Source of the DNA: Flavobacterium sp.
Lineage (GTDB): Bacteria > Bacteroidota > Bacteroidia > Flavobacteriales > Flavobacteriaceae
DNA length: 64,000 bases
Assembly (NCBI RefSeq): GCF_027484205.1
Contig: NZ_JAIXUB010000030.1
Location: 1-64,000 of the forward strand
Direction of reading: 5' to 3'
The position numbers and the translations under genes are program-made. Shown piece after piece: positions 34,643 through 42,866 of this stretch. Below the pieces are notes generated by a model that made no database searches, was not told the DNA's origin, and saw nothing but the letters and a program-made list of their open reading frames with translations. Each line of letters opens with the position of its first letter. Position 1 is the first letter of the stretch.

Positions 34643-35014
34643 TAAAAAAATTCCATCAGTATAATACCAATTTCCATTTTCAAATATAAAATTTGAATGT
34701 TCATGATGGATTTGTGCTTTTAATTGATAATCTAAATAGTAGGCTTTAAAAGTAACTGTAGTTTCTGTCGTTGTAAGAACTTCTAATTTAATCCATTGAT
34801 TGTTTTTACTCCAATTTAAAATATCAGATTTTTTATGAAATTTCCTTGTGGAAATGTGAGTTGTTGCAACTAGATAATCTGCATTTTGAGTGGTGTATGC
34901 TGAATATCTTGAACGCATTAAAGCTTCTGCAGTTTTTGGTTTTTCAACTCCTTTTAAAAAAGGTTCACAGCAGTTTTGAAAACTATTATGGTTTCCACAA
35001 TAGCAATTAGTCAT
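34640..35014 (-). CDS. YchJ family protein (SEC-C zinc knuckle)
   Basis: A 124-residue YchJ-family protein. The N-terminal SEC-C-like zinc motif CYCGNHNSFQNCCEPFLKG is followed by the family segment AEALMRSRYSAYTTQNADYL and a small NTF2-like body ending NGNWYYTDG. Function is unknown, although zinc binding is likely. Its ATG overlaps the stop of the upstream 47-residue ORF by 8 bases. Confidence 0.92.
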   Translation of the reverse strand: MTNCYCGNHNSFQNCCEPFLKGVEKPKTAEALMRSRYSAYTTQNADYLVATTHISTRKFHKKSDILNWSKNNQWIKLEVLTTTETTVTFKAYYLDYQLKAQIHHEHSNFIFENGNWYYTDGIFL

Positions 35015-35150
35015 TATTATTCTCGTTAAATTTTCGCACCATAGCTTTTAGTTTTTCTTCACGAGCCATTTTTTTTGCTTTGGCTTTATCTTGAGCTTTA
35101 TGGAGTTTATCGTTATGCGATTTAATATTTCGTTCGTTATTTCTTCCCAT
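35007..35150 (-). CDS. Small basic helical protein
   Basis: A 47-residue ORF missing from the ORF track, start ATG at 35150. It reads MGRNNERNIKSHNDKLHKAQ, then DKAKAKKMAREEKLKAMVRK and FNENNND: a single strongly basic, lysine/alanine-rich helix, soluble, reminiscent of ribosome- or nucleic-acid-associated tails. It overlaps the YchJ start (ATGACTAA) and lies 3 bases after the DUF1543 gene, so all three genes form an operon. That tight packing supports it being real; the role is unknown. Confidence 0.75.
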   Translation of the reverse strand: MGRNNERNIKSHNDKLHKAQDKAKAKKMAREEKLKAMVRKFNENNND

Positions 35151-35153
35151 AAT

Positions 35154-35720
35154 TTATTGAATTTTATCAATTTTTAAATACCCAATATGTAAATCATCTT
35201 CTTTTAAGTCAGTCTCTTTTTTTGTGATTGAAATATCAAAATTATCTTTAAAAATGGGTGCTAAAATTTCTTTTACATTAAAAGCGTCATCAATATCAAT
35301 TCCAAATTTATCATCAATGTGAGATGTTGCTCCTTTAAAAGTACAATGTTTATAGAAAGTAGTTGCTTTTGCTTTTTTTGAAGCTTCGGCTAATGTTTCT
35401 CCCACAGCTATAACTTTATAGTGATATTCTTCAAATTCATTTTCTTTATAACCGCCAAGATTGATGAAGAATAAATTATTTGAAGAAGTAATTGCTTTTC
35501 CTTTTGGAAGAATTTCAATTTGGTAATTATCAACTACGGTTATTTCTCGCCAAGCATCAATGTGAATTCTACCTTTTGCCTCAGGCCAAAATTGTTTCAT
35601 ATTTGGAATCAATTCTTTCAAAGAGGTTCCAATTCCAAAAAAAATATCATGTTGCTCCGTATATCTGCCTTCAGGACGACATCCAAGCATGATCACATAT
35701 AATTTATAGGTGTTTTTCAT
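35154..35720 (-). CDS. DUF1543 domain-containing protein
   Basis: A 188-residue protein of the DUF1543 family, with the domain occurring twice: KLYVIMLGCRPEGRYTEQHD with DIFFGIG in the first half and LFFINLGGYKENEFEEYHYK with AKATTFYKH in the second. The track's first codon is a TTG at 35735; a TACCTTTG -7 element (35732-35725) lies between it and ATG 35720 (MKNTYKL), so the ATG is the start. First gene of the DUF1543-small ORF-YchJ operon. Function unknown. Confidence 0.88.
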   Translation of the reverse strand: MKNTYKLYVIMLGCRPEGRYTEQHDIFFGIGTSLKELIPNMKQFWPEAKGRIHIDAWREITVVDNYQIEILPKGKAITSSNNLFFINLGGYKENEFEEYHYKVIAVGETLAEASKKAKATTFYKHCTFKGATSHIDDKFGIDIDDAFNVKEILAPIFKDNFDISITKKETDLKEDDLHIGYLKIDKIQ

Positions 35721-35724
35721 TTTC

Positions 35725-35732
35725 CAAAGGTA
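35725..35732 (-). promoter_or_regulatory. Candidate -7 element (TACCTTTG) before DUF1543 gene
   Basis: Exact TAnnTTTG on the minus strand, ending 4 bases before the ATG. If functional, the message would be nearly leaderless. No TTG is seen at the -33 spacing. Confidence 0.3.
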
Positions 35733-35810
35733 CAATTATTTGTTAAAATAAAAGTTTGGCACAACAATTGAAAAGGATTAAATATCATTAATCATTAAAA
35801 CCAAAATATT

Positions 35811-36326
35811 ATGAGAAAGATTACTTTATTGTTTGCTTTTATCAGTATGATAACGCTACAAAGTTGCACAGTTAATGAAAATAACGATACTGTTGATAAC
35901 GATACAATCAGCGAAGTATATGAATTAAGGAATATTAATTTGAATAGTATTAATAATAATCATTATTATTTTTATGATGAGTTTAATCCAAATATAGTTG
36001 CATCTGATGTTGTTTTGATTTACAGAATGTCTGACTTAATCAATTCTAGCACACCAGTTTGGCAACAAATTCCAAAAACACTTTACCTTGATGAAGGTGA
36101 ATTAGATTATGATTTTGACTTCAGTAAACAAGATTTTACAATATATGCTAATGCAACATATAATTTATCTTTAACACCAGAATATGTTAATAATGAAACT
36201 TTTAGATTAGTTATTATTCCTGGATATGCTTCAAATAGAAGTTTAAAGATGGTAGATTTCTCAGATTATAATGCTGTAATAAACGCATTTAACATTGATG
36301 ATTCTAAAGTTACAGTTTTAAAATAA
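35811..36326 (+). CDS. Hypothetical lipoprotein
   Basis: A 171-residue lipoprotein (signal MRKITLLFAFISMITLQSCT, Cys 19) followed by an Asn/Asp-rich linker and a beta-rich body (YYFYDEFNPNIVASDVVLIY, VWQQIPKTLYLDEGELDYDF). I do not recognise the family; the body resembles small Bacteroidetes surface proteins. It stands alone between a divergent operon and a convergent TerC gene. Confidence 0.75.
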   Translation: MRKITLLFAFISMITLQSCTVNENNDTVDNDTISEVYELRNINLNSINNNHYYFYDEFNPNIVASDVVLIYRMSDLINSSTPVWQQIPKTLYLDEGELDYDFDFSKQDFTIYANATYNLSLTPEYVNNETFRLVIIPGYASNRSLKMVDFSDYNAVINAFNIDDSKVTVLK

Positions 36327-36364
36327 AATAGATTTTTGGTTAGTCTATAGTTTGTTTGTTTGGT

Positions 36365-36396
36365 AAAGAGGTTGTGAAAGCGACCTCTTTTTTTTA
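36365..36396. terminator. Bidirectional terminator
   Basis: AAAGAGGT/ACCTCTTT stem (36365-36372, 36383-36390) followed by T-run, between the lipoprotein gene and the convergent TerC gene. Confidence 0.85.
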
Positions 36397-37368
36397 TTCA
36401 TCATCTCTAGAAGGTTTATGCGCTTCAACATCTTTTGCTTTGTGTAATGAATATAAAACTCCAACTAATAATGCCAGTGCTATAAATCCTAATGAAGCCC
36501 ATTCTGGAATGTGAATATAATCATGAGCAATCATTTTTACTCCAACAAAAGTCAAAATTGCAATTAAACTATATTCTAAATAACTGAATTTTTCCAGCAT
36601 GTTTGCCAAGAAAAAATACATGGATCGCAACCCAAGAATTGCAAAAATATTGGAACTAAAAACTATAAACGGGTCAGAAGTTATGGCTAAAATAGCAGGA
36701 ACACTATCTACAGCAAACAAAACATCCATAACTTCAATTACTATTAAAGCTACAAATAAAGGTGTTGCTGCTTTTTTCCCTTTGTGATTTAGAATGAAAA
36801 ACTTCTCTTTATCATGTTCAGATGTTATTGGAATTATTTTTCCTAATGTTTTATAAACAAAAGAATCTTTTGGCTCAAAATCATCTTCTTCTTTTGAAAA
36901 GTACATCTTTATTGCGGTGAAGATTAAGAATGCACCAAATAAATACGTTGTCCAAGTAAATTTATTAATGATGATAACTCCAAACGAAATCATTAAACCT
37001 CTAAAAATGATAGCACCAAGAATTCCCCAAAACAATACACGATGTTGGTATTTTTGAGGTATTTTGAAGGAAGCAAAAATTACAGCAATAACAAAGATAT
37101 TGTCAACACTCAAGGAAAGTTCGATTAAATATCCTGTAATGAATTTTAATGCTGCGTCAGTTTGAGATAATGCTGTTGAATTATTGATATAATCTGTACC
37201 GTATAACCAATAAATAACTCCAGAAAACAGAAACGAAAGCGTTACCCATATTCCAGTCCATTTACTAGCTTCTTTTGAACTTATTATATGTGGAGTTTTA
37301 TTAAAAACACCTAAATCTAACGCAAGAATAACAAATACTAAAGCAAAAAATAATATCCAAACAGTCAT
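36394..37368 (-). CDS. TerC family membrane protein
   Basis: A 324-residue TerC/Alx-family protein with about nine membrane helices, linked in other bacteria to metal (Mn2+) export and protein-export-coupled metalation. It has the conserved acidic membrane motifs LALDLGVF, IELSLSVDNIFVIAVIF and VIEVMDVLFAVDSVPAILAIT. A soluble loop (FSKEEDDFEPKDSF) and a His/Asp-rich tail are present. The track starts at TTG 37374; ATG 37368 (MTVWILFFALVF) is preferred. It is monocistronic. Confidence 0.93.
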   Translation of the reverse strand: MTVWILFFALVFVILALDLGVFNKTPHIISSKEASKWTGIWVTLSFLFSGVIYWLYGTDYINNSTALSQTDAALKFITGYLIELSLSVDNIFVIAVIFASFKIPQKYQHRVLFWGILGAIIFRGLMISFGVIIINKFTWTTYLFGAFLIFTAIKMYFSKEEDDFEPKDSFVYKTLGKIIPITSEHDKEKFFILNHKGKKAATPLFVALIVIEVMDVLFAVDSVPAILAITSDPFIVFSSNIFAILGLRSMYFFLANMLEKFSYLEYSLIAILTFVGVKMIAHDYIHIPEWASLGFIALALLVGVLYSLHKAKDVEAHKPSRDDE

Positions 37369-37495
37369 AATCAATTATGAATTAAAATTTACGAATTAAA
37401 ACTAAGATAGTTTCAATTTTCACAAAGGTAATCTTTTTATAGATTTATTAAAAATTCATATTTCATAATTTTAAATTCACAATTTTCAAAATAAC

Positions 37496-37516
37496 CCCTA
37501 AAAAAATAGGGTATAA
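37496..37516 (+). promoter_or_regulatory. Candidate nitrogen operator: CCCTA-A6-TAGGG plus GTATAA
   Basis: A perfect inverted repeat CCCTA/TAGGG around six A, with TAGGGTATAA extending right. The 12-mer AATAGGGTATAA recurs 52 bases downstream (37557-37568), on the other side of the -7 element. Confidence 0.5.
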
Positions 37517-37539
37517 TTATTTTTTAATCAAAATATTAT

Positions 37540-37547
37540 TATATTTG
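37540..37547 (+). promoter_or_regulatory. -7 element (TATATTTG) of glutamine synthetase gene
   Basis: Exact TAnnTTTG, 41 bases before the ATG; the -33 region is T/A-rich without a TTG, as in promoters needing an activator. Confidence 0.5.
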
Positions 37548-37556
37548 CATCAAATT

Positions 37557-37568
37557 AATAGGGTATAA
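37557..37568 (+). promoter_or_regulatory. Second copy of AATAGGGTATAA
   Basis: Exact 12-base copy of 37505-37516, just downstream of the expected transcription start. Confidence 0.5.
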
Positions 37569-37587
37569 CTTTTAAAAACTTAATTTT

Positions 37588-39777
37588 ATGTCAACTTTAC
37601 GTTTTCAAGCATTAAAAGATGCATCAGGCAGAAAGCCAGTAAAATTTGAAGAAGCTGGAAAAAAATCAGCTCTTTTTGGTTCAAATGTGTTTAACGACAA
37701 AGCAATGAAGCAGTATTTAACTTCAGATGCTTACAAAGGTGTTAAAGATGCTGTCCAACACGGAACTAAAATTGACAGAAAATTAGCAGATTATATTGCA
37801 ATGGGTATGAAAGAATGGGCACTTTCTAAAGGTGTTACTCATTATACACATTGGTTTCAACCTTTAACAGGAACAACTGCTGAAAAACATGATGCTTTTT
37901 TTGAGACTTCTTATGACGGTTCAGATCCAGTTGAAAAATTTGGTGGTGGACAATTAGTACAACAAGAACCAGATGCTTCGTCTTTCCCAAATGGAGGAAT
38001 TAGAAATACATTCGAAGCTCGTGGATATACAGCTTGGGATCCAACTTCTCCTGCATTTATTTTTGGAACAACTTTATGTATTCCTACAGTTTTTATTTCT
38101 TACACTGGTGAAGCTTTAGATTATAAAACACCACTTTTACGTGCTTTAAATGCTGTTGATGAAGCAGCTACAGAAGTTTGTAAATATTTTGATAAAAACG
38201 TTAAAAAAGTAACAGCAACTTTAGGTTGGGAACAAGAGTATTTTCTTGTAGATGCTGCTTTAGCAAATTCTCGTCCAGATATTGTTATGACAGGTAGAAC
38301 ATTACTTGGTCATACTTCTGCAAAAGGACAACAATTAGACGACCATTATTTTGGTTCAATTCCTTCTCGTGCATTAAATTATATGAGAGAATTGGAGGAA
38401 GAATGTATGTTACTTGGAATTCCAGTAAAAACGCGTCATAATGAGGTTGCTCCAAATCAATTTGAGTTAGCTCCAATTTTTGAAGAAACTAATTTAGCGG
38501 TTGATCACAACTCTTTATTAATGGACGTAATGTCAAAAGTAGGTGAGCGTCACGATTTTAAAGTACTTTTCCATGAAAAACCTTTCAAAGGAGTAAATGG
38601 TTCAGGTAAACATAACAACTGGTCGTTAGCTACAGATACTGGTGTAAATTTATTGTCACCAAGTAAAACGCCGATGAGTAATTTACAATTCTTATCGTTT
38701 TTCATCAACACAATTAAAGCGGTTAATGAATATGAAGAATTAATGAGAGCATCAATCGCAACAGCAAGTAATGACCACAGATTGGGAGCAAATGAAGCGC
38801 CACCAGCTATTATTTCGGTATTCATTGGTGAGCAATTGACAAAAGTTTTGGCTGAATTAGAAGGTGTTTCTAAAGGAAAACTTTCTCCAGAAGAAAAAAC
38901 CGATTTAAAACTGAATGTTGTTGGTAAAATTCCAGATGTAATGTTAGATAATACGGATAGAAATAGAACTTCTCCGTTTGCATTTACAGGAAATAAATTT
39001 GAGTTTAGAGCTGTTGGTTCATCTGCAAATTGCGCTAATGCCATGACTACGTTGAATTCGATAGTTGCAAAACAATTGAAAGATTTCAAGAAAGAAGTAG
39101 ATGCCTTAATTGAGAAAAAAGATTTAAAGAAAGATGAAGCTATTTTCAATGTATTAAGAGAATATATTAAAGAAACTAAAAACATCCTTTTTGAAGGAGA
39201 TGGATATAGTGATGCTTGGGAAAAAGAAGCTAAAAAACGAGGTTTGAGTAATCACAAAACAACTCCAGCTGCTTTGAAAGCTAAAGTTTCTCAAAAAGCA
39301 TTAGATTTATTCAAAGAATTAAATGTAATGAATCATGTTGAGGTAGAAGCGCGTTACGAAATTGAATTAGAAGAATATACTAAAAAAATCCAAATTGAAG
39401 GAAGAGTTTTAGGAGATATTGCTCGTAATCATGTAATTCCAACAGCTATTCGTTATCAAAATACTTTAATTGAAAATGTTCGTGGATTGAAAGAAATCTT
39501 CGGAAAAGACTTTGAGAAAATTGCAAAAGAACAAATCACTTTAATCAAAGAAATTTCAGAGCATATTGAAGGAATCAACACACAAGTTGAAGCGATGACT
39601 GAAGCTCGTAAAAAAGCAAATGCATTAACTGATGCTCAAAAAATGGCTGAATCTTATTGCGATAAAGTAAAACCTTATTTTGAAGTAATTCGTGAGCATT
39701 GCGACAAATTAGAACTTTTAGTTGATAATGAAACTTGGACATTGACTAAATATAGAGAATTGTTGTTTACAAGATAG
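37588..39777 (+). CDS. glnN: Glutamine synthetase type III
   Basis: ATP-dependent synthesis of glutamine from glutamate and ammonia; the GSIII (GlnN) enzyme of Bacteroidetes and cyanobacteria, a dodecamer. The 729-residue length is diagnostic. Visible family segments include THYTHWFQPLTGTTAEKHD, ATLGWEQEYFLVD (metal-binding Glu residues), RHNEVAPNQFELAPIFEETN, HEKPFKGVNGSGKHNNWSL and NRTSPFAFTGNKFEFRAVGSS (substrate and ATP contacts). It is monocistronic, with operator-like TAGGG repeats upstream, so nitrogen control is likely. Confidence 0.97.
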   Translation: MSTLRFQALKDASGRKPVKFEEAGKKSALFGSNVFNDKAMKQYLTSDAYKGVKDAVQHGTKIDRKLADYIAMGMKEWALSKGVTHYTHWFQPLTGTTAEKHDAFFETSYDGSDPVEKFGGGQLVQQEPDASSFPNGGIRNTFEARGYTAWDPTSPAFIFGTTLCIPTVFISYTGEALDYKTPLLRALNAVDEAATEVCKYFDKNVKKVTATLGWEQEYFLVDAALANSRPDIVMTGRTLLGHTSAKGQQLDDHYFGSIPSRALNYMRELEEECMLLGIPVKTRHNEVAPNQFELAPIFEETNLAVDHNSLLMDVMSKVGERHDFKVLFHEKPFKGVNGSGKHNNWSLATDTGVNLLSPSKTPMSNLQFLSFFINTIKAVNEYEELMRASIATASNDHRLGANEAPPAIISVFIGEQLTKVLAELEGVSKGKLSPEEKTDLKLNVVGKIPDVMLDNTDRNRTSPFAFTGNKFEFRAVGSSANCANAMTTLNSIVAKQLKDFKKEVDALIEKKDLKKDEAIFNVLREYIKETKNILFEGDGYSDAWEKEAKKRGLSNHKTTPAALKAKVSQKALDLFKELNVMNHVEVEARYEIELEEYTKKIQIEGRVLGDIARNHVIPTAIRYQNTLIENVRGLKEIFGKDFEKIAKEQITLIKEISEHIEGINTQVEAMTEARKKANALTDAQKMAESYCDKVKPYFEVIREHCDKLELLVDNETWTLTKYRELLFTR

Positions 39778-39787
39778 TTTTTAAAGT

Positions 39788-39808
39788 ACTTCGACATACT
39801 CAGTGATA
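39788..39808. repeat. Remnant of CTTCGACA...CTCAG repeat
   Basis: ACTTCGACATACTCAGTGAT resembles one arm of the palindromic element inserted in icmF (CTTCGACAAGCTCAG). Confidence 0.45.
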
Positions 39809-39811
39809 TAC

Positions 39812-39842
39812 AAAACCTGTTATTAAATTAGCAGGTTTTTTT
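39812..39842 (+). terminator. Terminator after glutamine synthetase
   Basis: AAAACCTG/CAGGTTTT stem (39812-39819, 39832-39839) followed by T-run. Confidence 0.85.
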
Positions 39843-39891
39843 TGTGGAATAACTTTTGCTATCTAAAATTAATTTTATGTAAATTCGTTAA

Positions 39892-40767
39892 ATGAATAGG
39901 AAGAAATTATTTTTTGCGATTATATTTTTAGGAGTTTTAGTTTTTGCTAATGCTCAGGAAAAATTTGTGGTTTATTTCGATAATAATAAATATGATTTAA
40001 GTAAAACAGAGCAGGCTAAGTTTGATAAATGGATTTTAGAAAATAAAACATCTAAAATTCTTTCCATTACTGGTTCAACAGATGAGGTTGGTTCTTCAGG
40101 TTATAATGACACACTATCTCAAAAAAGAGTGAATACAATTTATTCATTTGTTAATGGTAAAATAAAAATTAGAAATGATTTTAAAACTATTAGCTTGGGT
40201 GAAAAAGGCGCAACTTCAAAAAATAAAGCCGAGAATCGAAAAGCAATAATTCACTACATACTTGAAAAAGATTTAGCAAAAGAAAATGAAATTTTAGGAA
40301 TCACTCAAGTCAAAGCCGAATCTCAAATTATCCAAGAAGAAGAGATTATTCCAATTGAAGAAGAAGCTATGCATTTTCCTGAAGGTGCAACTTTGCAAGA
40401 CAAAATTGAACTTTCTACTAAAGGAACTTTGATTCGTTTAAATGACATAAATTTTCATATCAATACGTTTGCAATCATGCCTAAATCTAAAACTACAATC
40501 ATGGATTTAGTTAGGATTTTAGATAAATATCCAAAAATAAAAATTGAAATTCAAGGTCATATTTGTTGCGTCGATAAAGATGTGAAAAACCTATCTCTTG
40601 ATAGAGCAAAACAAGTCAAAAGAATTTTAGTTTATGAAGGAATCAATGAAAGGAGAATAAAAGTCAAAGGATTTGGCGTTTCAAAACCTAAATATGAAAT
40701 TCCTGAAAAAAGCGAATTTGAAGCTGCTCAAAACAGAAGAGTAGAAATTATGATTTTAGATAAATAG
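39892..40767 (+). CDS. OmpA family protein, double domain (first of pair)
   Basis: A 291-residue exported protein (signal ends near VFANAQ). It carries two OmpA-like peptidoglycan-binding domains: a divergent N-terminal one (about 24-125; VYFDNNKYDLSKTEQAKFDK, NRKAIIHY) and a better-conserved C-terminal one (about 165-290; KIKIEIQGHICCVDKDVKNL, RVEIMILD). Two adjacent cysteines follow GHI where the family usually has GHTD. It is followed 3 bases later by a paralogue. Probably periplasmic and cell-wall associated. Confidence 0.88.
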   Translation: MNRKKLFFAIIFLGVLVFANAQEKFVVYFDNNKYDLSKTEQAKFDKWILENKTSKILSITGSTDEVGSSGYNDTLSQKRVNTIYSFVNGKIKIRNDFKTISLGEKGATSKNKAENRKAIIHYILEKDLAKENEILGITQVKAESQIIQEEEIIPIEEEAMHFPEGATLQDKIELSTKGTLIRLNDINFHINTFAIMPKSKTTIMDLVRILDKYPKIKIEIQGHICCVDKDVKNLSLDRAKQVKRILVYEGINERRIKVKGFGVSKPKYEIPEKSEFEAAQNRRVEIMILDK

Positions 40768-40770
40768 ATT

Positions 40771-41517
40771 ATGAAAAAGTTTATTGTTTTAGTTCTTTTA
40801 TTTTCGAGTTCTCTTTTTTCACAAGAGAAAATTGAAGTTTTTTTTGATTTTAACGAGGACATTCCAAATGTAACATCAACAGAGTTTTTTAACATTTGGA
40901 TGAATGAAAATCGAGATGTTGAAGTTGTAAAAATATCAGGATATTGTGATAGTATAGACAATAGTAAATACAATAAAGATTTAGCTTCTCGAAGGATTAA
41001 GTCAGTTTTAGAAAATTTGAAAATAAGTAAAATTGCAATTAATCCAAAAGTTATAATTGATAATAACGGAAAGGATTTTAAACAATCAAAGAATCAAGCA
41101 GAGAATAGGAAAGTAGTTATTTACTTCAACAGAAATAAACTTTCAAATAGTATAAGTAAATCAAATAAAGGCGATTTAATTAAACTAAGAGCATTAAATT
41201 TTTATAATAATTCTGATGTAATTGTCCCAAAATCACAACCAGTTTTGAAAGAACTATTGGATATAATGAAATCTAAACCAAAATTAAAAATTGAAATCCA
41301 AGGTCATATTTGTTGTAAATTACCAAATCAAGAGGATACAGTTTCTGAAGCAAGAGCTAAAGCCGTTTATGATTATTTAATCAAAAATAAAATTGATAAA
41401 AGCAGGATGACTTACAAAGGTTATGGAGTATCAAGTCCTATTTATAAAATTCCTGAGAAAAACGATTTTGAAGCAGACGAAAATAGAAGGGTTGAAATTT
41501 TAATTGTTGAAAATTAA
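40771..41517 (+). CDS. OmpA family protein, double domain (second of pair)
   Basis: A 248-residue exported protein (signal ends near LFSQ), a shorter paralogue of the preceding gene, with the same two-domain plan (N-terminal FFDFNEDIPNVTSTEFFNIW; C-terminal KLKIEIQGHICCKLPNQEDT, RVEILIVEN). The GHICC dicysteine is conserved, as are GYGVSSPIYKIPEKNDFEA near the end. The pair arose by tandem duplication and is probably cotranscribed. Confidence 0.88.
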   Translation: MKKFIVLVLLFSSSLFSQEKIEVFFDFNEDIPNVTSTEFFNIWMNENRDVEVVKISGYCDSIDNSKYNKDLASRRIKSVLENLKISKIAINPKVIIDNNGKDFKQSKNQAENRKVVIYFNRNKLSNSISKSNKGDLIKLRALNFYNNSDVIVPKSQPVLKELLDIMKSKPKLKIEIQGHICCKLPNQEDTVSEARAKAVYDYLIKNKIDKSRMTYKGYGVSSPIYKIPEKNDFEADENRRVEILIVEN

Positions 41518-41605
41518 TAAATATTGTCTTTATAGTTTTAAATTAAATAGAAAACCATTGCGATGAAAAATCATAATTTATTTCTTTATTCGTGATTCAA
41601 ATTAC

Positions 41606-41613
41606 TATCTTTG
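41606..41613 (+). promoter_or_regulatory. Candidate -7 element (TATCTTTG) for AIR synthase gene
   Basis: Exact TAnnTTTG, 48 bases before the ATG. The repeat at 41626-41647 would lie in the leader. Confidence 0.4.
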
Positions 41614-41625
41614 CTCAACAACTTT

Positions 41626-41647
41626 ACCCTGAGATTCTCGAAGGGAA
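41626..41647. repeat. CCCTGAG...CTCGAAGGG repeat in leader of AIR synthase gene
   Basis: ACCCTGAGATTCTCGAAGGG, an imperfect palindrome of the same broad family as the icmF insertion, between the -7 element and the start codon. Confidence 0.45.
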
Positions 41648-41661
41648 CAACACACTAAAAA

Positions 41662-42840
41662 ATGAGTTCTGATACGAATCAACGCTATGCAATGCGCGGA
41701 GTTTCAGCTTCTAAAGAAGATGTTCATGCTGCCATTAAAAATATTGATAAAGGTTTATTTCCAAAAGCTTTTTGCAAAATTGTACCTGATTATTTAACAA
41801 ACGACGAAGCGTATTGTTTGATTATGCATGCCGATGGTGCTGGAACAAAATCATCTTTGGCATATATGTATTGGAAAGAAACTGGCGACATTTCAGTTTG
41901 GAAAGGCATTGCACAAGATGCTTTGATTATGAATATCGACGATTTACTTTGTGTTGGTGCTACCGATAATATTTTACTTTCATCAACTATTGGCAGAAAT
42001 AAAAATCTGATTCCTGCTGAGGTTATTTCAGCAATTATCAACGGAACAGAAGAATTAATTCAAGAATTAAAATCATTTGGTGTCACGATTCATTCCACTG
42101 GCGGTGAAACGGCTGACGTAGGCGATTTAGTTCGAACTATTATTGTTGATTCAACAGTTACAGCTCGAATGAAGCGTAGTAATGTAATTGATAATGCCAA
42201 TATAAAATCTGGTGATGTTATTGTTGGTTTAGCTTCTTTTGGTCAAGCCAAATACGAAAAAAGTTATAATGGCGGAATGGGAAGCAATGGATTGACTTCT
42301 GCGCGTCATGATGTTTTTGCTAATTATTTAGCAGAAAAATTCCCTGAAAGTTTTGATAGTTCTGTACCACAAGAGTTGGTATATTCTGGAAATGTAAAAT
42401 TGACAGATGTAGTTGAAAATGCGCCAATTGATGCTGGAAAATTAGTGCTTTCACCTACAAGGACGTATGCACCAATTATAAAATCTATTTTAGACAAATA
42501 TTCTCATAACGACATTCACGGAATGGTTCACTGTTCTGGTGGTGCACAAACAAAAGTGTTACATTTTGTTGATAATGTTCACGTTATAAAAGATAATTTA
42601 TTTCCGGTTCCACCACTTTTCAAATTGATTCAAGAACAATCAAAAACCGATTGGAAAGAAATGTACCAAGTTTTCAATTGTGGTCACCGCATGGAATTGT
42701 ATGTTCCACAGGAAATTGCGAATGATATTATTGAAATTTCAAAATCATTTGGCGTTGCCGCACAAATTGTAGGTAGAGTCGAAACTTCTGAAACTAAAAA
42801 GCTAACAATTCAATCAGAATACGGAGTTTTTGAGTATTAA
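41662..42840 (+). CDS. AIR synthase-related protein (PurM-like)
   Basis: A 392-residue PurM-superfamily ATP-dependent enzyme, probably phosphoribosylformylglycinamidine cyclo-ligase (FGAM to AIR, purine synthesis) in its Bacteroidetes form. It contains ADGAGTKSSLAYMYW (PurM-type DGxGTK), DALIMNIDDLLCVGATDN, HSTGGETADVGDLV and HGMVHCSGGAQTKVLHF. It is about 45 residues longer than the E. coli enzyme. A SELO-type or other PurM-like activity cannot be excluded from sequence alone. It is monocistronic. Confidence 0.85.
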   Translation: MSSDTNQRYAMRGVSASKEDVHAAIKNIDKGLFPKAFCKIVPDYLTNDEAYCLIMHADGAGTKSSLAYMYWKETGDISVWKGIAQDALIMNIDDLLCVGATDNILLSSTIGRNKNLIPAEVISAIINGTEELIQELKSFGVTIHSTGGETADVGDLVRTIIVDSTVTARMKRSNVIDNANIKSGDVIVGLASFGQAKYEKSYNGGMGSNGLTSARHDVFANYLAEKFPESFDSSVPQELVYSGNVKLTDVVENAPIDAGKLVLSPTRTYAPIIKSILDKYSHNDIHGMVHCSGGAQTKVLHFVDNVHVIKDNLFPVPPLFKLIQEQSKTDWKEMYQVFNCGHRMELYVPQEIANDIIEISKSFGVAAQIVGRVETSETKKLTIQSEYGVFEY

Positions 42841-42866
42841 AACTTTATTTATTTTGATATTTTTTT

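Noticed and set aside
38550-39185. 211-residue minus-strand ORF
   Set aside because: Entirely antisense to glutamine synthetase III, which is intact and conserved.
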